42,729 nt of DNA, from assembly GCA_900766055.1 (NCBI GenBank), contig CAAFTZ010000093.1, positions 1 through 42,729 of the forward strand, in the 5' to 3' direction. The notes below the pieces were generated by a model. That model made no database searches. It was not told where the DNA came from and worked only from the letters and a program-made list of their open reading frames with translations. Positions 15,948 to 23,357 of the stretch are shown here, in pieces; within the stretch, counting starts at the first letter, position 1, and each line of letters opens with the position of its first letter. This DNA is from an uncultured Parasutterella sp. GTDB lineage: Bacteria > Pseudomonadota > Gammaproteobacteria > Burkholderiales > Burkholderiaceae_F. The translations under genes were made by a program, and so were the position numbers.

Positions 15948-16751
15948 TTATTCTTTGTTCTCTGTAGTCGGCTCTAATACCTTTCTACCGATTACATTCA
16001 TATCTTTATCGAACTCGTAGAGAATCGGTTTGGTATTTTTGATTTCCAACTTCTGAAGTGCTTTCGGATCTAACTTCGGTTCAATCCAAGCGGATAAGGC
16101 TCTGAGGTTAGTGCTGTGTCCGACTACTAAAACTGTCTTACCGGATTTAATTGCCGGACGAAGCTGATCCGTCCAATAGGGACCGACTCGTGCAATGACA
16201 TCTTTGAGGCTTTCAGAAGCGGGAATCACACGAGGATCCAAATCTGCATAACGAGGATCTTTGACCGGTGAGCGAGCGTCTGTCACGGCTAAGGGAGGCG
16301 GCGGAACATCAAAGCTTCTTCTCCAGATTTTCACCTGATCATCACCGACCTCTTTTGCAACATCTTCACGTTTCTTGCCTTCGAGATCGCCGTAACAGCG
16401 CTCATTCAGGCGCCAATATTTTTGAAGCGGAACCCATTGAGCAGACATGCCTTTTTGAGCCAGCTGAGCAGTTTCAATCGCACGATTCAGCTTGGAGGTG
16501 TGAACTTCATCGAAATTGACGCCGGCTCCTTTCATAATCTCGCCTGCCTTAACGGCTCCGGCTCGACCCTTATCCGTCAGGTCGATGTCCGACCATCCGG
16601 TGAAGCGTTTTTCAAGATTCCACTGGCTCTCTCCGTGCCTGAGGAGTACCAGTTTATAAGCAGCTTCTTCCGCCTGCGCAGCAGGAACAGAGATCAAAAA
16701 AGCGGAAGAAAGAAGTGAGGCGGTAACTGCGGTCAAGAAAAGTCTTTTCAT
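15948..16751 (-). CDS. Exported phosphoglycerate mutase-like histidine phosphatase
   Basis: 267 residues. The first 27 form a clear signal peptide (MKRLFLTAVTASLLSSAFLI then PAAQA) before a complete dPGM-type domain: LLRHGESQWNLEKRFTGW with catalytic His39, LNERCYGDLEG, QVKIWRRSFDVPPPP and ESLKDVIARV. The second histidine motif reads VGHSTNLRAL where cytoplasmic GpmA has AAHGNSLR, so the catalytic His is kept but adjoining residues change. Cytoplasmic dPGM interconverts 2- and 3-phosphoglycerate; with export predicted, a periplasmic phosphatase or mutase role is possible and the substrate is unknown. Isolated, convergent with the flavoprotein gene. Confidence 0.85.
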   Translation of the reverse strand: MKRLFLTAVTASLLSSAFLISVPAAQAEEAAYKLVLLRHGESQWNLEKRFTGWSDIDLTDKGRAGAVKAGEIMKGAGVNFDEVHTSKLNRAIETAQLAQKGMSAQWVPLQKYWRLNERCYGDLEGKKREDVAKEVGDDQVKIWRRSFDVPPPPLAVTDARSPVKDPRYADLDPRVIPASESLKDVIARVGPYWTDQLRPAIKSGKTVLVVGHSTNLRALSAWIEPKLDPKALQKLEIKNTKPILYEFDKDMNVIGRKVLEPTTENKE

Positions 16752-16796
16752 TGTTTGCCCTTGGGTTGATTGAGTTATGAGAATATTCTAGTTACT

Positions 16797-17563
16797 TCAA
16801 CCAACGGACTCGATTGGCAACTTCCCGCTGGTAGGAGGCTCCTCCCATCTAATCTTGACTTGAACCGGCTCCGTGTAAGGCTTTATGAGTTGATCGACGG
16901 TCCTTTTTTCCCCGGACGGCAGTTCAATGGGTGCGTGAATCGCCTTATCCAAACGCCACGGTATCGCAAAGAAGGGATGTTCGACAAAGCCGGGAGCCAT
17001 ATTGATTACAGCTTCCGATAAATCGGCAGTAATCCCGGGGTTCCCGATCAACGTGTCTGCCATGGTGTTTTCTCGGATTGGCGTATTAACCAAAACTTCG
17101 GAATCCAAGACCTTCCTGCCCATGGCTCCGCACATGGAGGGAAAAGAGAACCAAGAATTGACGCGATGATAGTCCCGGCAGGCTGGTGCATAGATAATAT
17201 ACGGGAAATCGGCAATGGCACCCAGCGCTACCAGCCAGCCTTTCAGCCTGATGTTGTCTTGTCGTCTAATGCGTCTGTCGAAAACAAAAAGGCCTCCCCG
17301 CCGTCCTTAAGGTCGATAGAGATGTGGCCGAAGCGAAGTGTATTGACCTTGAGCCTGATATCTCTGGTTAAATCATGATTAACGTTGTTCTGACTCGCAT
17401 TCGGAAAATAAAGCAAAACCGTCAGACAATGCTCCCAGAGATAGCGCAAACGATTAAAGCCAAATTCTTTCCGAGGAACGTTAACAGCTGTTATCTTCGG
17501 CAACGGACCTGACTGCCATATCCTGCTCCTGAAATCAGTTCTCTGAAACTGAATTCGCATCAT
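16797..17563 (-). pseudogene. Frameshifted gene of unknown function
   Basis: Two minus-strand frames abut. The upstream one (17563 to 17243) begins MMRIQFQRTDF and ends shortly after HISIDLKDGGEAFLFSTD. The downstream frame is open upstream of its first ATG (17135) and reads continuously from about 17310, through LKGWLVALGAIADFPYIIY and on to GKLPIESVG at 16797. The pieces look like one protein of about 245 residues interrupted by a single frameshift near 17240-17285. No domain was recognised and no signal peptide is visible. It may be a decayed gene, or a sequencing error may have split an intact one. Confidence 0.5.
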
Positions 17564-18045
17564 CTTCTGACGCTTAAAATTTACGACTTCTTTCTTACTG
17601 ACTTATTATTCTTGAACCTTTTGTCGGCTCGACGGCCCTTCCTAACACGCGCCGAGCCTAGAAAGGCTGAGATATCTCTTTCTCCATATTCCTTTTAGAA
17701 ACCGGAAGAAAAATCTATCCTCAAGACTTAATTTAGACTTTTGTACGTCAAATTTTGTCGCAGTTAAGACATGAAAAGCTTTCAAAACAAGTCATGTTCA
17801 CTCAATAAGGCAACGTAAGAAGGAAAGAACCCATTACAAAATCGCTATCCGTGAGAAAAAAGAAAGCGCGTGGGCACCCTGTATACCTAAGGTGTCCTCG
17901 GCTTGTGCGGTCTTTTGCAGTCGAAGGAAAACCATTTCTCAGGGTACACTTTTTTTCTGATTAGCAGTGATTTTCACTGATAAGCATTGAAAATCAAAAA
18001 TGAGAATTTGGTTCGGATTATTGCGTAATCGTCTGAAAATCCAGA
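17564..18045. other. Intergenic region, no gene recognised
   Basis: About 480 bp, AT-rich in part, without a supported ORF. Short inverted repeats are present (GGGCACC/GGTGTCC around 17873-17897; GATTTTCA 17969-17976 with TGAAAATC 17988-17995), but none has terminator or operator features I can name. Confidence 0.4.
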
Positions 18046-18083
18046 CAAAAATGGCGTTCACTAACTATCAATGAACGCCATTT
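18046..18083 (-). terminator. Terminator of the tRNA operon
   Basis: AAATGGCGTTCA (18049-18060) pairs perfectly with TGAACGCCATTT (18072-18083). On the minus strand the hairpin is followed by a T run (18046-18050), just past tRNA-His. Confidence 0.88.
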
Positions 18084-18094
18084 CCCACATTAAG

Positions 18095-18171
18095 TGGGGT
18101 ACGAGATGGGGCTCGAACCCACGACAACAGGAATCACAATCCTGGACTCTACCAACTGAGCTACTCGTACC
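18095..18171 (-). tRNA. tRNA-His (GTG)
   Basis: Cloverleaf on the minus strand: acceptor GTACGAG/CTCGTAC with the extra 5' G (18171) opposite discriminator C typical of tRNA-His, D-arm TAGCTCAGTTGGTAGAG, anticodon loop TTGTGAT, T-arm GGGTTCGAGCCC, and CCA encoded. It is the last of three clustered tRNA genes. Confidence 0.96.
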
Positions 18172-18181
18172 ACTAAAAACT

Positions 18182-18258
18182 TGGCCTGCCCGACAGGATT
18201 CGAACCTGTGACCCTCGGCTTAGAAGGCCGATGCTCTATCCAACTGAGCTACGGGCAG
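18182..18258 (-). tRNA. tRNA-Arg (TCT)
   Basis: 77 nt on the minus strand: acceptor CTGCCCG/CGGGCAG, anticodon loop CTTCTAA (anticodon TCT) on a 5-bp stem TCGGC/GCCGA, T-loop GTTCGAATC, CCA encoded. Confidence 0.96.
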
Positions 18259-18288
18259 AAATTTCTACCTGCGGACAAACCTAAATTC

Positions 18289-18365
18289 TGGTCGGGGTGG
18301 AGAGATTCGAACTCCCGACATCCTGCTCCCAAAGCAGGCGCGCTACCAGACTACGCTACACCCCG
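18289..18365 (-). tRNA. tRNA-Pro (TGG)
   Basis: 77 nt on the minus strand: acceptor CGGGGTG/CACCCCG, anticodon loop TTTGGGA (anticodon TGG) on stem CCTGC/GCAGG, T-arm AGTTCGAATCT, CCA encoded. It is the first gene of the cluster. Confidence 0.96.
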
Positions 18366-18382
18366 TTAATCAAGGAAACGTG

Positions 18383-18388
18383 AATATA
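18383..18388 (-). promoter_or_regulatory. -10 element of the tRNA-Pro-Arg-His operon
   Basis: TATATT on the minus strand, about 18 bp upstream of tRNA-Pro. A -35 element is not obvious. Confidence 0.45.
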
Positions 18389-18589
18389 GCACAATTCCAA
18401 AATGCTTGCTTTGAAAGCTTCCGAATAAATTTACGTCGGACCGGAATCGTGATTCTACTCAACTTTAGAAAAAATTTCCACAGCACCCGGCTGCTTTTTT
18501 GCTGATCTAACTTACGAAGATCGCCGAATCCCATCAATTCCTAGTCCGCACTGTGAGATTAACTCTTTAGCCGGCGGCTGCCCGAACCT

Positions 18590-19687
18590 TCATACGCCCA
18601 AGACCGGCGTGCTTCCCGGAGCCGTTCCTGAAAGAAGGTCTTTGCTGTTGATCGGCGGCGCTAACCGAGCTTTAGAAATAATGATCTTGAAAGTCGAACC
18701 TTTCCCGAGTTCAGACTCGATCTGGAGCTGAGCCTGGTGACGGAACAAAACATGCTTCACGATGGCAAGTCCGAGGCCGGTTCCGCCTGTCTCTCTGGAT
18801 CGCGATTTATCCACGCGATAAAAACGCTCTGTCACGCGTGGAATATGCTCCGGTGCGATACCGATCCCGTTGTCCTTAACCGACAAAATCCCGTGATCGT
18901 CTTTCACTTCCCAAGAAAGCTCAATCTTTCCGTCCTTCGGCGTGTAGCGGACGGCATTCGTCACGAGATTAGTGACGGCGCTTCGCATATCTTTAAAGTC
19001 TCCGAGGATTCCTTCCGGCGCCACTTTAGTAATCTTGATTTCATGCGCACCGCCCGAAATCATGCGTCCTTCGGCCGCCGCCTCCTCCAAGATTTCATCG
19101 ACATCGATGAGCTCGCGTGATGCCGGCGCCGCATCCTGCTCCAATCGAGACAGTGCCAGGAGGTCATCCACCAGTGCGCGCATCCTCTCCGCCTGCTCCA
19201 GCATCATTTCCCAGTGCAGGCGATCCTCTTCATTGAGGTTCGGATTTTCTGTTGCCAGCTCCAAGAAACCTTGAATTACTGTCAGCGGTGTCCGCAGTTC
19301 GTGAGAAACATTCCCGACGAAATCTCGGCGGAAGTCATCGATTCGTTTGGATTCGGTAATGTCTCGCGTCACGACGACTGTGTACTTCTTACCGGCAGAA
19401 ATCACGCGAACTTCTAAAACTCGTCCGTCGGGCAGATCGATAAGCTGACGAGCTTTCCAGCGTTCAGACTGAATGTGCTGAATAAATTCTGGATTCGTAA
19501 ACACATCCGTCAGCTTCTTACCGACGTCCTTTTCGGGATCCAGCGAAAGATCTCGTTCTGCGATGCGGTTCATCCATTGAATCACCAAGTCCTTTCTCAG
19601 GAGCACGACACCGTCAGGAAGCGCACTGAGCGTCTGACGAAATCGGAGCTCTTTCTCTTCATACTTGGTATGGTTTTTATCAGTCAT
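18590..19687 (-). CDS. phoR: PhoR-like sensor histidine kinase without membrane segments
   Basis: 365 residues. A PAS domain (about 15-110) is followed by the dimerisation/phosphoacceptor domain with His129 in FVGNVSHELRTPLTVIQGF, then an ATPase domain with N box (LVTNAVRYTPKDG), G1 (DNGIGIAPEHI) and G2 (GGTGLGLAIVKH). Typical PhoR proteins have N-terminal membrane helices; here a TGA two codons upstream of the ATG fixes the start and no hydrophobic span exists. It pairs with the adjoining PhoB-type regulator. How it senses phosphate without membrane contact or nearby pst/phoU is unclear. Confidence 0.85.
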   Translation of the reverse strand: MTDKNHTKYEEKELRFRQTLSALPDGVVLLRKDLVIQWMNRIAERDLSLDPEKDVGKKLTDVFTNPEFIQHIQSERWKARQLIDLPDGRVLEVRVISAGKKYTVVVTRDITESKRIDDFRRDFVGNVSHELRTPLTVIQGFLELATENPNLNEEDRLHWEMMLEQAERMRALVDDLLALSRLEQDAAPASRELIDVDEILEEAAAEGRMISGGAHEIKITKVAPEGILGDFKDMRSAVTNLVTNAVRYTPKDGKIELSWEVKDDHGILSVKDNGIGIAPEHIPRVTERFYRVDKSRSRETGGTGLGLAIVKHVLFRHQAQLQIESELGKGSTFKIIISKARLAPPINSKDLLSGTAPGSTPVLGV

Positions 19688-19699
19688 GTTTCAGTCTTT

Positions 19700-19761
19700 T
19701 TACTAGTATTTAACTAGTAATTTTTCATTTGATAGGAGCCGGCGCCGACCTATTGGTCGGC
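19700..19761 (-). other. Paired hairpins between phoB and phoR
   Basis: TTACTAGT (19700-19707) pairs with ACTAGTAA (19713-19720), and GCCGACC (19744-19750) pairs with GGTCGGC (19755-19761). They fall in the 135-bp gap between the two genes and could modulate phoR expression. The first is followed by T only on the plus strand, so neither is a proper minus-strand terminator. Confidence 0.5.
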
Positions 19762-19822
19762 GGGATGTTGAGTTTCCGGAGGTTTCTAAACTCGACTGAG
19801 TCTTGCCTCGGAGTCGATTCCT

Positions 19823-20518
19823 TTAGGCCTTTAAATTCGAAGCCCGATATCCGACGCCTCTAACCGTCTCAATAAAATCAGCCGCCGCTGTGCCGGCTAG
19901 CTGTTTGCGCAGGCGAAGCATGTGCACATCAACCGTTCTTTCATCGATGTCCGCACCGACGCCCCATACTTTATCGATGAGCTGAGCGCGTGAATAAACA
20001 CGCCCCGGATGCTTGGCAAAAACCTGAAGAAATTTAAATTCCACAGCCGACAGACGCAGCGGTTTGCCGTTAACGCGTGCTTCGTACCGCTCGGCATCAA
20101 TCTCAAGCGGCCCGACACGCAGCGTATCAGGAAGCACATCTCCGCCTTTGCGGCGGATGACGGCACGAATTCTGGCGACCAACTCTCTCGGAGAGAAGGG
20201 TTTGGTCACATAGTCATCCGCGCCTGCTTCTAAACCTCGAACCCTGTCGTCCTCTTGTCCGCGCGCAGTCAGCATAATGACCGGCAGACTCTCGTTGCTG
20301 TGATAGCGCCGAAGTTCGCGCAGCCAATCAAGGCCGGCGCAGTCCGGGAGCATCCAGTCCAAAAGAATGATATCCGGCTTGGCTGCTTCAAGATTTTTCT
20401 TGGCTTCTGCAACGTTCGCTGCCTTACGGACTTCCATTCCGGAAGTCCGGCAGGTATAAGAAATTAACTCCAAAATTGACGGCTCATCTTCTACGATCAA
20501 AACGGATGTCGTCATCAT
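19823..20518 (-). CDS. phoB: PhoB-type response regulator
   Basis: 231 residues, OmpR/PhoB class. Receiver domain with the acidic pair at Asp11/Glu12, phosphoacceptor Asp54 in IILLDWMLPDC and the conserved Lys in DYVTKPFSPREL. The C-terminal winged helix carries LSAVEFKFLQVFAKHPG and DERTVDVHMLRLRKQL. It binds pho boxes when phosphorylated by PhoR. It starts 6 bp after the glmM stop, so it is in the folP-glmM operon rather than behind pst genes. Confidence 0.92.
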   Translation of the reverse strand: MMTTSVLIVEDEPSILELISYTCRTSGMEVRKAANVAEAKKNLEAAKPDIILLDWMLPDCAGLDWLRELRRYHSNESLPVIMLTARGQEDDRVRGLEAGADDYVTKPFSPRELVARIRAVIRRKGGDVLPDTLRVGPLEIDAERYEARVNGKPLRLSAVEFKFLQVFAKHPGRVYSRAQLIDKVWGVGADIDERTVDVHMLRLRKQLAGTAAADFIETVRGVGYRASNLKA

Positions 20519-20524
20519 CTCTCC

Positions 20525-21862
20525 TTATGCTTCGAGCGGAATGAGTTCAGCTAAAGCCTGAGCATTCTTTTTGGCTTCAGCGATATCTTCGCATTCCACC
20601 ATCACGCGAACCAACGGTTCCGTCCCCGAAGCGCGCACCAAAACTCTTCCCTTTCCCTCCAACTCCTTCGAAGCGGCTTTGATCGCATCCAGCAGAGTCT
20701 GATCTTCACTCCAGACATACCCGGCTTTGTATCTTCGGTTAATCAGAACCTGCGGCGTGAGAGCGACTTCGGAAAGAACAGATTCGAGCGTGGAACGGTT
20801 GCGTGCCAGAACCGAGAGAACCTGAAGACTAGAAACAATGCCGTCACCGGTTGTCTGTTTATCCAAAATAATGAGGTGGCCCGATCCCTCCCCGCCTAAG
20901 TCAATTCCTTCTCTAAGCATGACTTCTAAAACGTAACGGTCGCCAACCTTAGCACGATGGAACGGCACACCGAGTTTCTTGAATTGTTTTTCAATCGCAA
21001 AGTTCGTCATGACTGTACCGACGACACCTTTCAGTTCGCCGCGGTTCAAACGATCCTTAGCAATGAGATAAAGCAGCTGATCGCCGTTGTAGACCTGATG
21101 GCGGTCAGCCATGATCAGACGGTCGGCATCTCCGTCCAGCGCGATACCGATATCGCAGCCGGCCTTCTGAACGCGATCCGGAAGCGTTTCCGTATGGGTT
21201 GCGCCGACACCTTCATTAATATTGAATCCGTCAGGTGTATTACCTCCGCAAACGACGGTCGCACCGAGTTCATGATAGACATCCGGCGCAATGTGGTAGG
21301 CAGCGCCGTTGGCGCAGTCCACATAAATCTTGAAGCCCTTCAAATCCAGATCTGACGGGAAAGTGCTCTTGCAGAATTCGACATAGCGGCCTGCCGCGTC
21401 ATCGAGACGGCGCGCTTTTCCGAGACGAGCGCTGTCTACACAGCTGAAACCGCGGTCCATTTCTTTTTCAATCTGCAGTTCCATTTCATCAGGCAGCTTA
21501 GTGCCTTTGTCCGAGAAAAACTTAATGCCGTTGTCATAGAAGGGATTATGAGAGGCGGAGATGACAACACCGGCACTCAGTCTCTGTGCTCTTGTGAGAT
21601 AGGCAACAGCCGGTGTCGGAAGCGGACCGCCGAGCATCACGTCTACGCCGGCGCTTAAGAATCCGGCCTGAAGGGCGGCTTCCAACATGTAACCCGAGAC
21701 GCGGGTATCTTTTCCGATAAAAACTCCGACCTCCCCGTCGGTTGTCTGTTGCTTAAGAATACGGCCGGCAGCCTGTGCCAAAAGCATGGCAAATTCTGGC
21801 GTAATCGGAGTTTGTCCGACTCTGCCTCTAACTCCGTCCGTTCCAAAATATTTTCGACTCAT
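20525..21862 (-). CDS. glmM: Phosphoglucosamine mutase
   Basis: 445 residues, full length. Converts glucosamine-6-phosphate to glucosamine-1-phosphate for UDP-GlcNAc, hence peptidoglycan and LPS. The phosphoserine motif ISASHNPFYDNGIKFF (Ser104), the metal loop DGDADR and the sugar-binding GGEGSGH and RASGTEPLVRVM motifs are present. It overlaps the folP stop by 4 bp; folP-glmM coupling is common in proteobacteria. Confidence 0.96.
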   Translation of the reverse strand: MSRKYFGTDGVRGRVGQTPITPEFAMLLAQAAGRILKQQTTDGEVGVFIGKDTRVSGYMLEAALQAGFLSAGVDVMLGGPLPTPAVAYLTRAQRLSAGVVISASHNPFYDNGIKFFSDKGTKLPDEMELQIEKEMDRGFSCVDSARLGKARRLDDAAGRYVEFCKSTFPSDLDLKGFKIYVDCANGAAYHIAPDVYHELGATVVCGGNTPDGFNINEGVGATHTETLPDRVQKAGCDIGIALDGDADRLIMADRHQVYNGDQLLYLIAKDRLNRGELKGVVGTVMTNFAIEKQFKKLGVPFHRAKVGDRYVLEVMLREGIDLGGEGSGHLIILDKQTTGDGIVSSLQVLSVLARNRSTLESVLSEVALTPQVLINRRYKAGYVWSEDQTLLDAIKAASKELEGKGRVLVRASGTEPLVRVMVECEDIAEAKKNAQALAELIPLEA

Positions 21863-22707
21863 TTCAAATCCTTGTAGTGAACCATTGCCTTGTATATTGT
21901 GAGCGCTTCTTTCATTTGCTTAACGTCGTGAACTCGTACAATCGACGCGCCTCTTTCGACAGCGAGCAAATGCGCAGTTACGGACGAAATTAACCGTTCT
22001 TCTGCTTTCGCAACTCCGGTCACGGCTCCGAGCGAAGACTTCCGGCTCATGCCGTACAAAAGCGGATAACCTAATGATAAAAAATCTTCTGTCTTTGCAA
22101 GCAGTTCAAAATTCTGTGAAACCGTCTTTCCGAATCCGAAACCTGGATCTAAAACGATTTTTTCCGCTGAAACTCCGAGATCCGTCAACGCCCGAGCTCT
22201 CTCAACCAGAAAGCTCTTCACCTCAGACAGCAAATCCGTGTAAACGGGATTCTTCTGCATTGTGCGCGGTTCCCCCTGCATGTGCATCAGACACACACCA
22301 GATCCGCTCTTCTCTGCAGCTTCTAATGCGCCGTCACGACGAAGCGCATAAACATCATTAATAATCTGTGCACCGGCCTGAGCTGCCGCAGTCATCACTT
22401 CCGGTTTACTGGTATCCACCGAAACCACTAGGCCACGTGCGCTCAGTGCCTCAATCACAGGGATCACACGTTCCAACTCAGAGTGAACGCTTACTTCTTC
22501 CGCTCCCGGGCGAGTTGATTCTCCGCCGACATCTAAAATATCAGCGCCCTCCTCTGCCAGCTGAAGACCGTGCTCAATTGCTTGTGCGGAGGAATAATAT
22601 TTGCCACCGTCACTGAATGAATCCGGAGTGACGTTAACGATGCCCATGATTTTCGGAGAAGAAAGGTCGATGTTCCGATCGCGGCACTGCCAAAACTTCT
22701 GAACCAT
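21859..22707 (-). CDS. folP: Dihydropteroate synthase
   Basis: 282 residues, standard length. Condenses pABA with a pterin pyrophosphate in folate synthesis and is the sulfonamide target. IMGIVNVTPDSFSDGG, DVGGESTRPGA and the C-terminal SIVRVHDVKQ blocks are diagnostic. It is followed by glmM with a 4-bp overlap and preceded by cyaY with a 1-bp gap. FtsH, which often precedes folP, is not here. Confidence 0.96.
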   Translation of the reverse strand: MVQKFWQCRDRNIDLSSPKIMGIVNVTPDSFSDGGKYYSSAQAIEHGLQLAEEGADILDVGGESTRPGAEEVSVHSELERVIPVIEALSARGLVVSVDTSKPEVMTAAAQAGAQIINDVYALRRDGALEAAEKSGSGVCLMHMQGEPRTMQKNPVYTDLLSEVKSFLVERARALTDLGVSAEKIVLDPGFGFGKTVSQNFELLAKTEDFLSLGYPLLYGMSRKSSLGAVTGVAKAEERLISSVTAHLLAVERGASIVRVHDVKQMKEALTIYKAMVHYKDLK

Positions 22708-22708
22708 C

Positions 22709-23002
22709 TCAGCCCTCCAGCGCTTCTTTCAGACATTCTGCAAAGGGCTTTTCACCTTTGCGGTAGTTCACGAGAACACCGGCGGCGTCATAATAAAAAT
22801 GCATTCCTCCCAAAGGAGAAGCCAGCCACATCTCTTCCATAGCTTCCTGACGGTTAATCACAACGACTTTGCCGTCCTCAAGTGTCAGAGTCAGGACATT
22901 GCCTTCACGATCAAAATCCACATCAGGATATTGGTCATCAACTAATTGCTCAATATCGTTGAAGGTTTTCTCCGATAACTCGATAAAATCTCTTTTTGTC
23001 AT
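22709..23002 (-). CDS. cyaY: Frataxin homologue CyaY
   Basis: 97 residues. The frame extends upstream to 23167, but that part covers the divergent lptM gene; the frataxin fold starts at the ATG at 23002 (MTKRDFIELSEKTFNDIE). Family blocks VDFDREGNVLTL and EMWLASPLGGMHFYY are visible. It binds iron and regulates iron-sulfur cluster assembly. No good ribosome site precedes the start, which lies only 16 bp from the divergent lptM start. Confidence 0.88.
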   Translation of the reverse strand: MTKRDFIELSEKTFNDIEQLVDDQYPDVDFDREGNVLTLTLEDGKVVVINRQEAMEEMWLASPLGGMHFYYDAAGVLVNYRKGEKPFAECLKEALEG

Positions 23003-23018
23003 GGTAGATTTGTCAATT

Positions 23019-23330
23019 ATGCTGAAACGTTCCCTCATTTTATTCTTTCCGTGCCTTCTCTTAACGGGCTGCGGAATTAAAGGCCCTCTGTATCTGCCGC
23101 CTAACCCGAATGATTCGTACCTCTCTCGAATCGGACAGCAAATCAATGAAATGATCGGCGAGGACACGGTTGGTGCCGCTCCCGCTGATGCCGCTCAAAA
23201 GGCTCAGGATGAAGCTTTACCGGCAGAAGGAACCGACAAAAATCCGGGAGACGCAACAGAGCAGCTGCCCGACAACGTCACAAGTCCTCTGCGTTCTACG
23301 CCGAATAATCCGATGTCGACGGCTTACTAA
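23019..23330 (+). CDS. lptM: LptM-type small lipoprotein
   Basis: 103 residues. Signal sequence MLKRSLILFFPCLLLTGC with lipobox Cys18, directly followed by GIKGPLYLPP, the hallmark of LptM (YifL), which helps the LPS translocon LptD mature. The tail after about residue 45 is acidic, Ala/Pro-rich and probably disordered, longer than in enterobacteria. An in-frame ATG at 23001 is an alternative start; neither has a clear ribosome site. The position before lysA and divergent from cyaY is conserved among proteobacteria. Confidence 0.85.
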   Translation: MLKRSLILFFPCLLLTGCGIKGPLYLPPNPNDSYLSRIGQQINEMIGEDTVGAAPADAAQKAQDEALPAEGTDKNPGDATEQLPDNVTSPLRSTPNNPMSTAY

Positions 23331-23357
23331 CACAAATTCATAGGTTCCAATACAAAG

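Noticed and set aside
18181..18369. 62-codon plus-strand ORF reading like GFEPVT...SNSRHPAPKAG
   Set aside because: It is the antisense translation of the tRNA-Arg and tRNA-Pro genes, a well-known spurious protein pattern.
22869..23018. Upstream extension of the lptM frame
   Set aside because: Antisense to cyaY; the lipoprotein signal peptide starts at 23019.
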